This document shows, one piece after another, positions 57,264 through 64,000 of a stretch of 64,000 nt of DNA. The DNA is from Gammaproteobacteria bacterium (lineage in GTDB: Bacteria; Pseudomonadota; Gammaproteobacteria; Pseudomonadales; Halieaceae), in the NCBI GenBank assembly GCA_030427085.1, contig JAUHXH010000004.1, positions 434,001 to 498,000 of the forward strand. Reading direction: 5' to 3'. How positions within the stretch are numbered: position 1 is the first letter of the stretch; each line of letters starts with the position of its first letter. Under the pieces are notes generated by a model. It saw only the letters and a list, made by a program, of their open reading frames with translations, did not search any database and was not told where the DNA came from. The translations under genes and the position numbers were made by a program.

Positions 57264-58401
57264 CGAAGTGCGCATTTGTGTTTTCGGTTGCTTCGAAGAT
57301 TCCGATTTGTATATGCGCAATCGTGTCCTGATTGAGGCGTTGTCAGCAAGCGGCGCGACGGTGGAATTGGTTCGCCCCGAACGGGAGGGTGTGAGTGATA
57401 ATCTTCATCGACGGACGAAAAGTCTGACGGGGCTGATTCAATATGGCCTCGACCAAATCGGAGCCTTTGTTTCCCTGTTTCGCCAACGCCGTCAGGTGCG
57501 CACCGCTGACCTTATATTTGTTCCCTATCCCGCCTATCTGGATGGCCTGTTCCTGCGCTTGATCAACGCCGGCAGTTCTCGAAAGCCTGTGGTGATCGAT
57601 GCCTTTCTCTGTCTCCACGAAACGGTGGTAACAGACCGGCAAGTGTTCCAGCCGAAATCCATTGGTGCCCGGTTAACGCGTTGGATCGAAGCCCATGCAT
57701 TGTCACAGGCCGATCGTGTTTTTATCGACACCCCACAGCAAAAGGCAATCCTTGATGCCCAATATGGTCTGGATCCGGGAAAAGTTGCTGTCGTGCCTGT
57801 GGGGCTGCTGGACAGGATCTGGGCCCCCATCGAATCCGCCCCCTCAGGCGGCCCCTTCCGGGTAATTTTCTGGGGTACCTTCATCCCCCTGCACGGTACT
57901 ACCACTTTGTTGCAGGCGGCGAGACTGCTGGCTGAATCGGCGCCGGGTGTTGAGATCGAAATCATTGGAGACGGGCAGGAGGCTAGCCGCTTTGCCGAAG
58001 AGCTTGAGCGAGATGATCCCGGCAATATTCGGTGGCGGCGAACCTTGCTACCAACAGAGTCACTGAGGCAGGCCATCGCACAGGCGCACCTGGTGCTGGG
58101 GGTGTTCGCGGATTCCGAGAAAGCGGCCAGTGTGGTGCCGTACAAGGTGCATCAGGCGCTAGCCTGTAATCGGCCAGTGGTAACACGAAGCAGTCCGGCA
58201 ATGGCGGAGCTTGCCGCCGCTAATAACAATATCGTACTGGTGCCGCCCGAAAATCCCAGGGCCCTGGCCGACGCGATTGTTCAGATGCAGTCCTCTGTGG
58301 GCGAGGACCCCGGCACGCGTAAGGTCTATGATGAGTTTTGCTCACAGCAGCGCGTGGAGCAGGTGGTGACCGACGTCATCCGGGAGGTGCTCCATGACTA
58401 G
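57256..58401 (+). CDS. GT4-type glycosyltransferase
   Basis: The 381-residue GT-B protein has VRICVFGCFEDSDLYMRN at the start and the donor-binding half with VIFWGTFIPLHGTTTLLQAA and YKVHQALACNRPVVT. The start is GTG 57256 behind GGAGGG, overlapping the previous stop by 8 bp. The sugar is unknown. Confidence 0.8.
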   Translation: MASEVRICVFGCFEDSDLYMRNRVLIEALSASGATVELVRPEREGVSDNLHRRTKSLTGLIQYGLDQIGAFVSLFRQRRQVRTADLIFVPYPAYLDGLFLRLINAGSSRKPVVIDAFLCLHETVVTDRQVFQPKSIGARLTRWIEAHALSQADRVFIDTPQQKAILDAQYGLDPGKVAVVPVGLLDRIWAPIESAPSGGPFRVIFWGTFIPLHGTTTLLQAARLLAESAPGVEIEIIGDGQEASRFAEELERDDPGNIRWRRTLLPTESLRQAIAQAHLVLGVFADSEKAASVVPYKVHQALACNRPVVTRSSPAMAELAAANNNIVLVPPENPRALADAIVQMQSSVGEDPGTRKVYDEFCSQQRVEQVVTDVIREVLHD

Positions 58402-59305
58402 GCGGGCCCTCATTCTCCTGGCGACATACAACGGGGCACAGTATCTGGAAGAGATGCTGGCTTCGCTACAGGCGCTGGACGAGTCTGATTGGCAACTATT
58501 GATATCGGACGATGGATCGCAAGATGCAACTCGCGGAATAATCGAAGAGTTTGTCAGTAAGGAGCCCAGGGCGCAGTTATTACCGGCCCGTACTGGGCCC
58601 CGGGGTCATGTAGCTAATTTCGAGTACCTCCTGCAACAGGCCCAATCGCTTGACTGCGGTGCTGTCTATCTGGCAGATCAGGACGACGTCTGGTTGGCGG
58701 GTAAGCTACAGGCGCTTAACACCCAATTGGTAGGACATGCCGCGGCTTTCAGTGACGTCGAAATCATTTCCGCAGAGGGAAAGCCGGGTGGCGCTTACCT
58801 CGAGACCATGGGGCTGCACGCTCCCAGGTCGGTAGAAGAATTGATCGCACAGAATCCGGTAGTAGGTTGCTCAATGGCTCTTGATACGGATTTACTGGAT
58901 CTGGCCCTGCCGTTTCCGGCGGATCTGGAAAATCACGATTGGTGGCTTGCTCTGTGCGCTTTGTGTAGCGACGGACTGGGGTTCTGTGACCAGGCCCTGG
59001 TGCAGTATCGGCAGCACGCAGAAAACACCATTGGTAGCAGCAGTTTGTCTCGCCAGTGGTCGCGGGTGCCTGACATCGTGCGTCGTCAGCGGCGCAGTCT
59101 GGCGGCGCGACCGAGGGCAGTAGCCGTACTGCGCCAACGGCTACTGGCGCAGGGACGTACAGTGCCTCCGGCACTGGAAGCCTACCTTGATCAGTTTCAG
59201 GAAGTGGGTCGATGGCGTTACGTCTACCGTTTGCATAAAGGCCCGTTCAGGCCAGCGACCAGAAAGTTATTGCTGATCCAGTCAGCTGCGATTCTTACTC
59301 GCTAA
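58394..59305 (+). CDS. GT2-family glycosyltransferase
   Basis: The 303-residue GT-A protein begins [17 protein letters not shown], then [16 protein letters not shown] and [13 protein letters not shown], the last with the DXD-like site. It resembles rhamnosyltransferases of this family. It starts 8 bp inside the upstream gene, and its end overlaps convergent dxs by 24 bp. Confidence 0.85.
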   Translation: MTRRALILLATYNGAQYLEEMLASLQALDESDWQLLISDDGSQDATRGIIEEFVSKEPRAQLLPARTGPRGHVANFEYLLQQAQSLDCGAVYLADQDDVWLAGKLQALNTQLVGHAAAFSDVEIISAEGKPGGAYLETMGLHAPRSVEELIAQNPVVGCSMALDTDLLDLALPFPADLENHDWWLALCALCSDGLGFCDQALVQYRQHAENTIGSSSLSRQWSRVPDIVRRQRRSLAARPRAVAVLRQRLLAQGRTVPPALEAYLDQFQEVGRWRYVYRLHKGPFRPATRKLLLIQSAAILTR

Positions 59306-61243
59306 CACCGCAACATTGGACAGGCCGCCGTCATGGGGGTCGAAGGGATTTGACTGCAGGGCGCCCAAACGCTGCGACACGCGTTGACGAATGCCCTCGG
59401 CATCCAACCCAATCCAGCCCAACTGCTCCCCATGCTCCCCGTGCTCCACAAACTCATCCGGCAAGCCCAGGTGCAGCAGTGAAATGGTGCTCCCCTGGCT
59501 GGCGAGATACTCGCCCACGCCAGCCCCGGCGCCACCGGCAATGGCGTTTTCCTCAACCGTCACCAGCAGTTCGTGTTCCTGGGCCAGCTCGCTAACCAGC
59601 GCTTCATCCAGCGGTTTCACCCAGCGCATATCTACCACAGTAGCGCCCAGCTGTTCCGCAGCCTCCTGCACCGCAGGCAGTAAGGTGCCGAAATTCAACA
59701 GCGCCACCCGCGCACCGCGGCGCACTACCACGCCCTTGCCAATCGGCAGGGCCTGCATTTCATGCTGGATCATGGCGCCGGGCCCCGTTCCGCGTGGGTA
59801 GCGTACTGCGGCTGGCCCTTCGTACTGGAAACAGGTGTAGAGCAGTTGGCGGGTCTCGTTCTCGTCGGAAGGTGCCGCAATCAACATGTTGGGGATGCAG
59901 CGCAGGTAGCTGAGGTCGAAGGCGCCGTGGTGGGTGGGTCCGTCCTGGCCCACCAGTCCCGCCCGGTCGATACCGAAGGTAACGTCAAGGTTCTGAATGG
60001 CGACATCGTGAATCAATTGATCGTAGGCGCGCTGCAGAAAGGTTGAGTAGATGGCCACGACGGGTTTGACGCCGTCGCAAGCAAGGCCTGCTGCCAGGGT
60101 GACTGCGTGCTGCTCGGCGATGGCTACATCGTAGTAGCGCTCGGGGAAGCGCTCGGCAAACTCGACCATGCCGGAGCCCTCGCACATGGCAGGGGTGATG
60201 CCGACCAGCCGTGCGTCGCGCTCGGCCATGTCGCACAGCCAGCGGCCAAATACCGCCTGGTATTTGGGACGGCGAGGTCTGGGCGGTTCAGCCGGGACCC
60301 GGGTTTTGGGTTTGTCTTCGATCTTGTTGATCGCGTGATAGCCCACCGGGTCGTTTTCCGCTGGGGCGAAGCCCTTGCCCTTCATGGTCTGGATGTGCAG
60401 GAACTGTGGGCCGTCCAGTTCGGACATGTTCTGCAGGGTTTGAACCAGCTGTGGCAGATCGTGTCCGTCCAGCGGGCCGATGTAGTTGAAGCCCAGCTCC
60501 TCAAACAGGGTGCCGGGCGCCACCATGCCTTTCATGTGTTCTTCGGTGCGCTTGGCCAACTCCCAGGCCGGGCGGATTTTCTCCAGCACCCGCTTGGAGC
60601 CCTCGCGCATGGCGATGTAGGTCTTGCTGGCCCAGATCTTGGCGAAGTAGCTGGCCAGCCCGCCGCGGTTGTGGCCGATGGACATCTGGTTGTCGTTGAG
60701 GATCACCAGCATGTTGGGGCGCACATGCCCGGCGTGGGCCAGTGCTTCCAGGGCCATACCACCGGTGATGGCGCCATCGCCGATGACGGCGACCGTCTTG
60801 CGCTCGATCCCCTGATTGCGGGCGGCCAGTGCCATACCCATGGCGGCGGAAACGCTGGTGGAGGAGTGCCCTACACCGAAGGTGTCGAACTCGCTCTCAC
60901 TGCGCTTGGGGAAGCCCGCAAGGCCACCGGACTGGCGCATGGAGTGCATGCGATTCATTCGGCCGGTGAGGATTTTATGGGGGTAGGTCTGGTGGCCCAC
61001 ATCCCAGACGATACGGTCGTGTGGCGTGTTGAACACGTGGTGCAGAGCGATGGTCAGCTCAACCACACCCAGCCCGGCACCGAAGTGTCCTCCAGTCTGG
61101 CCAACCGAATAGAGCAGCCAGGCGCGGAGTTCCTCCGCCAGCTGTTCCAGTTGTTCAGTACCCAGATCGTGCAGGCTCCGTCCCTGCTCCAGTTCGTAGA
61201 GCAGCGGTGCGGGTGGCGGCGTGAGGGGTATCTTGTCCAACAT
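59282..61243 (-). CDS. dxs: 1-deoxy-D-xylulose-5-phosphate synthase
   Basis: Dxs makes DXP from pyruvate and glyceraldehyde 3-phosphate with thiamine diphosphate, the entry to the MEP isoprenoid pathway. The 653-residue protein has [18 protein letters not shown], the TPP-binding [18 protein letters not shown], and [14 protein letters not shown]. It reads towards the glycan island, and its 3' end overlaps the GT2 gene by 24 bp, a sign that the island was joined directly to it. Confidence 0.96.
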   Translation of the reverse strand: MLDKIPLTPPPAPLLYELEQGRSLHDLGTEQLEQLAEELRAWLLYSVGQTGGHFGAGLGVVELTIALHHVFNTPHDRIVWDVGHQTYPHKILTGRMNRMHSMRQSGGLAGFPKRSESEFDTFGVGHSSTSVSAAMGMALAARNQGIERKTVAVIGDGAITGGMALEALAHAGHVRPNMLVILNDNQMSIGHNRGGLASYFAKIWASKTYIAMREGSKRVLEKIRPAWELAKRTEEHMKGMVAPGTLFEELGFNYIGPLDGHDLPQLVQTLQNMSELDGPQFLHIQTMKGKGFAPAENDPVGYHAINKIEDKPKTRVPAEPPRPRRPKYQAVFGRWLCDMAERDARLVGITPAMCEGSGMVEFAERFPERYYDVAIAEQHAVTLAAGLACDGVKPVVAIYSTFLQRAYDQLIHDVAIQNLDVTFGIDRAGLVGQDGPTHHGAFDLSYLRCIPNMLIAAPSDENETRQLLYTCFQYEGPAAVRYPRGTGPGAMIQHEMQALPIGKGVVVRRGARVALLNFGTLLPAVQEAAEQLGATVVDMRWVKPLDEALVSELAQEHELLVTVEENAIAGGAGAGVGEYLASQGSTISLLHLGLPDEFVEHGEHGEQLGWIGLDAEGIRQRVSQRLGALQSNPFDPHDGGLSNVAVLASKNRS

Positions 61244-61318
61244 AGCGGCCCATTCTACCTTATCCCGCGCCTTGCGGGCGATATGGGCCGGCCGCCTGTG
61301 CGGCCGAAAAATGGAGAA

Positions 61319-62053
61319 TCAGGGGCCCTCGAACACGTCGGGCCGATGGCTCAGCATCTGGCTTTTGAGTAGCACCGCCATGTGCTGGAAACCGGTGTCG
61401 CTCAGGTGGATGCCGTCGGTGCGGAAATACTGTGCAGCGGGGCGGCCTTCGGCATCAGCCAGCAGGCGGTTTCCATCCAGCAGGCTGACTCGCGGGTCGG
61501 CGGCAGCCCAGCTGCCCAGCAGTTCGGTGGCGCGCCTGACTCGTGCTCGGTCCTCCGGAAAGCGAGGGGTCAGCAGGGGGGCGAATACGTAGAGTCGCTC
61601 GGTGATGCCATGGCCGAAATTGAGTCGGGCCAGCCGCTGAATGCCATGCACCAACTCCTCGCCGGACTTGTTATCTCGAAGGTGGAATTCCGCCGCACCG
61701 GGCAGAATTACCAGGGTGTGGGGGCGGTAGAAGCCGATCAGGCGGCTGTAGTGGTGTTCGAGGTCCTCGATAATGGCATCGGGAAATCCCCGGGTCAGGA
61801 CCGGCACCGGCGCCAGTGAGGATTCCAGATCCGGCCACAGGCGGACCAGACGGCCGCCCACCACCAACAGTGGCTCATCCGGCAGCGCGCGGTCGAGGTC
61901 CTCTTCCACGTAGGCCTCGAGGTAGGGGTGCCAGACATCGGGTCCCGGCGTCATCGACTCCGAAAATTCCGAGGCCAGCTTGTACGCCAGGTGCAATAGT
62001 GGCAGCGCCAAAAGCACAGCTGACAGGTAGCGAATGCTGTTCCAGGAAAACAT
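61319..62053 (-). CDS. SGNH-hydrolase-like protein lacking the nucleophile
   Basis: The 244-residue protein has one N-terminal membrane or signal helix (about 9-25). It then has a fold resembling SGNH/GDSL hydrolases: the spacing LAPVPVLTRGFPDAII and the last block TDGIHLSDTGF, with Asp213 and His216. The first block, where GDS(L) should carry the Ser, reads VVGGRL at 64-69, and the Asn of GxND is also absent (LPGAAEFHL). It may be a pseudoenzyme. It is 75 bp downstream of the dxs start on the same strand. Confidence 0.7.
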   Translation of the reverse strand: MFSWNSIRYLSAVLLALPLLHLAYKLASEFSESMTPGPDVWHPYLEAYVEEDLDRALPDEPLLVVGGRLVRLWPDLESSLAPVPVLTRGFPDAIIEDLEHHYSRLIGFYRPHTLVILPGAAEFHLRDNKSGEELVHGIQRLARLNFGHGITERLYVFAPLLTPRFPEDRARVRRATELLGSWAAADPRVSLLDGNRLLADAEGRPAAQYFRTDGIHLSDTGFQHMAVLLKSQMLSHRPDVFEGP

Positions 62054-62229
62054 CCCGGTGGGCTCTCTGTTCTCTTGAGCAGGGCAGTGTGGCGCAAAGT
62101 TGCGCGCACGGGCAATCGAAACGGGGGCTACGCTGTGATCAGGTTCTCAGCTTTACGCCCGGATTCGACCCTGACACGGTTCCGGCCGGTAGCATGAGCT
62201 CATAGATAACAGCAAACAATCAGGTCGGA

Positions 62230-63510
62230 ATGAGCTATCACCGGGAAATTTCCCGGGAGGAGCTGTTCAAGGCACAGCTGGAGCTGTTGCTTCAGAACGC
62301 GCGTCTTCCCGGTTTCGGTGTGCAGGTGGTGGCAATCGCCGTCAGTTGCGTGCTGTTGTGGACGGCTATTTCTCCCACATGGCTTGTGACCTGGGCTGGC
62401 ACGTTTGCCGTGCTGCTGGCCATTCAGGCTCAGTTGATGCGTCGTGCGCTGATCGAGCGAAACTACCACCGTCATCCCGCGCGCCTGTTCTGGTGGCTGG
62501 TTATTGGTTCACTGGCCAGTGGCCTGGGTTGGGCGCTCGCCTTCATCTTTGCGGCCGGCAGCGCGCCGGAGGCAACCCAGCACGTTTTACTGCTGGTGAT
62601 TATTTCGATGACCGCGCTGTTGGTCTCGGTGACAGTCGTCGTGCGCGAGTACTTCCTGGCTTTTTTGTTCGGGGGGCTGTGGCCCATCGGCTGGTGGTGC
62701 ACGGTGCACTATTGGGAACAACCCAACAACCTGGTGGTGGGCCTGTTCATGCTGTTGGTGTGCGCCCTGATGGTGTCGCTTAGTAACCGTATCCACAGTT
62801 ACTATCAGAACATCATTGCGCTCAACTGGGAGCGGGATGCGATGTCACGCGAGCTGGGCAATCTGGCGGACTCCCTGCGCGACCGCAATCGGCAGCTACG
62901 AGAGGTGCGCAAACAGCTCACGCGGCAGGCCAACGTGGATGAACTCACGGGGCTCGCTAACCGGCGCCGGGTCAACCAGGTGCTTCAGGAAGAAATTAAC
63001 CGCGCCCGTCGCGGCGGTACCCCGCTGGCGATCATCATGTTGGATGTGGACTGCTTCAAGCACTTCAACGACAGCTACGGCCACCCGGCGGGGGATGACG
63101 TGCTGCGTCGCCTGGCGGACATACTGCGGCAGGTGTCAGGACGCGCCGGTGAATTGGCGGGTCGCTATGGGGGTGAGGAGTTTCTTCTGGTTCTGCCGGG
63201 GGCGAGTCGCTCGATCGCACTGCGTACGGCGGTGCAATTGCGTCAATCCCTGGCCCGGGCGGCCATGCCCCACAACACTTCCACGGTGGCGTCTTCCGTC
63301 ACGGTCAGCCAGGGTGTGGCGGTATTGGAAGGTGAGTTTCCTGCAGAGGTAGATACTGAGGTGCTGGTCCAGCAGGCCGACACTGCCCTCTACGAAGCCA
63401 AGGAGGCCGGGCGTAATACCATCAAAGTGGCCCCTGTGCTTTCTTGCGTGGCGGCGGCCTCTGCTTGCGCGGAGGAGCCCGCTACTTCCGCGGAGGAAGA
63501 TCCTCTCTGA
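62230..63510 (+). CDS. Membrane diguanylate cyclase
   Basis: The 426-residue protein has six predicted membrane helices (residues about 35-190), a coiled-coil linker with NLADSLRDRNRQLREVRKQL, and a GGDEF domain (ANVDELTGLANRRR onward). The active site reads GGEEF at 314-318, so c-di-GMP synthesis is expected. The inhibitory I-site RxxD is replaced by RAGE at 305-308. The membrane part is not a domain I can name. Its end overlaps convergent hslR by 29 bp. Confidence 0.88.
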   Translation: MSYHREISREELFKAQLELLLQNARLPGFGVQVVAIAVSCVLLWTAISPTWLVTWAGTFAVLLAIQAQLMRRALIERNYHRHPARLFWWLVIGSLASGLGWALAFIFAAGSAPEATQHVLLLVIISMTALLVSVTVVVREYFLAFLFGGLWPIGWWCTVHYWEQPNNLVVGLFMLLVCALMVSLSNRIHSYYQNIIALNWERDAMSRELGNLADSLRDRNRQLREVRKQLTRQANVDELTGLANRRRVNQVLQEEINRARRGGTPLAIIMLDVDCFKHFNDSYGHPAGDDVLRRLADILRQVSGRAGELAGRYGGEEFLLVLPGASRSIALRTAVQLRQSLARAAMPHNTSTVASSVTVSQGVAVLEGEFPAEVDTEVLVQQADTALYEAKEAGRNTIKVAPVLSCVAAASACAEEPATSAEEDPL

Positions 63511-63892
63511 AGCGGTGAATCTGGCGCCGCTGTTTCTTGTTTGGCCGGGTGGCGGGCCGTTCGATCATGCCGCCCGCTGCCTTGCGAGCCGCCGCCTCCC
63601 GCTCCCGCTTCGCCACGCTGTCGTCGGTCTCCCGGTACAGGGCCTGTGCTTCGGGCGCGCCCCTTCGCTGGTCTGACAAGGCCTCCACCACAATGGTTTT
63701 TTCGTCCCAACCCTGTCGCAGGGTGATAGTGTCGCCGGGGCTGATTTCCCGGGAGACTTTCACCCTGTGTCCCGCCAGATGCACCTTGCCGCCTTCGATA
63801 GCCGCCTTGGCCAGGCTCCGGGTTTTGTAGAAGCGCGCGGCCCAGAGCCACTTGTCCAGGCGTAGTTTGGGCTGGGCCTGATGATCAGTCAT
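63482..63892 (-). CDS. hslR: Heat shock protein 15 (ribosome-associated, S4 domain)
   Basis: Hsp15 binds free 50S subunits carrying nascent chains after stress. The 136-residue protein has the S4 RNA-binding domain (RLDKWLWAARFYKTRSLAKA) and a basic C-terminal tail. It is coupled to the upstream yrfG-like gene by an 8-bp overlap, as in the E. coli yrfG-hslR order. Confidence 0.93.
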   Translation of the reverse strand: MTDHQAQPKLRLDKWLWAARFYKTRSLAKAAIEGGKVHLAGHRVKVSREISPGDTITLRQGWDEKTIVVEALSDQRRGAPEAQALYRETDDSVAKREREAAARKAAGGMIERPATRPNKKQRRQIHRFREDLPPRK

Positions 63893-64000
63893 GAACGGCT
63901 TCCTCGGGCATGATCTCGTCGAAGTGGTGGATGCCGGGGAAGGTGGTATCCAGTCGTTTCTGAAGGCTGCTGTCGGGCTGTAACAACGTGAGCAGGTGGG
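63885..64000 (-). CDS. C-terminal end of a HAD-family nucleotidase (YrfG-like), partial
   Basis: About 37 codons run in from the right edge and end ...FDEIMPEEAVHD. The piece LLTLLQPDSSLQKR resembles the tail of the GMP/IMP nucleotidase YrfG, which precedes hslR in E. coli. The identification rests mainly on that neighbour relation. Confidence 0.6.
   Translation of the reverse strand, partial: HLLTLLQPDSSLQKRLDTTFPGIHHFDEIMPEEAVHD

Overview
The window reads as about 64 kb of chromosome from a GC-rich, probably marine gammaproteobacterium. Gene orders shared with Pseudomonas and E. coli point to the Pseudomonadales/Cellvibrionales side, perhaps Halieaceae, but I could not test this against a database. 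Such orders are gpmI / yibN-grxC-secB, ntrBC near glnA, parC near the AhpA/YtjB gene and serB, epmB / efp-epmA, nrdR-ribD-ribE-ribB-ribH-nusB-thiL-pgpA then ribA, and hslR-yrfG. No rRNA, tRNA, CRISPR array, insertion sequence or prophage was seen.

Layout. 1-3.4 kb: gpmI (cut by the window edge), a rhodanese, grxC, secB, trmL. 3.5-8.6 kb: a nitrogen-control block of ntrC, ntrB, a DUF4124 gene and glnA. Both ntrBC and glnA have a sigma-54 promoter with NtrC-type palindromes upstream. 8.6-16.2 kb: thiI, typA, dtd, elaA, a double cyclic-nucleotide-domain protein, parC. 16.2-22.1 kb: an accessory operon of six overlapping genes. 22.2-36.9 kb: an AhpA/YtjB membrane protein, serB, a PilZ-like protein, epmB, efp, epmA, a thioesterase, an NhaC antiporter, a PQQ sugar dehydrogenase, and a FAN1-like nuclease paired with a nuclease-helicase. 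37-40 kb: three-subunit pnt transhydrogenase, followed by two related palindromic elements. 40.4-48.4 kb: a lipoprotein and the riboflavin/nusB/thiL/pgpA operon, then ribA. 48.5-59.3 kb: a 2OG-Fe(II) oxygenase, ispA, xseB, and a surface-glycan island with two divergent arms. 59.3-64 kb: dxs, an SGNH-like protein, a diguanylate cyclase, hslR and the end of a yrfG-like gene.

The most interesting system is at 16173-22121. Its genes look like an APS-kinase homologue, a SAM methyltransferase, a PEP-synthase-like kinase, a class I glutamine-amidotransferase homologue and a sugar nucleotidyltransferase. That is the set that makes the O-methyl phosphoramidate capsule modification of Campylobacter jejuni (Cj1415-Cj1420). 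I read the operon as a phosphoramidate pathway: glutamine to N-phosphoglutamine, CDP-glutamine, CDP-amidate, then 3'-phospho-CDP-amidate. It is led by a sulfotransferase-fold protein, which I propose is the transferase for the PAPS-like 3'-phospho-CDP-amidate donor.

The glycan island at 50.4-59.3 kb carries a WecE-type aminotransferase, a sugar N-formyltransferase and a WecF-type glycosyltransferase. This predicts an N-formylated 4-amino-4,6-dideoxy-galactose (Fuc4N) in a surface polysaccharide. The island lies between dxs and xseB-ispA, genes that are usually contiguous, and its last gene overlaps xseB. Such a glycan could be the acceptor for the phosphoramidate group, but nothing in the sequence proves that link.
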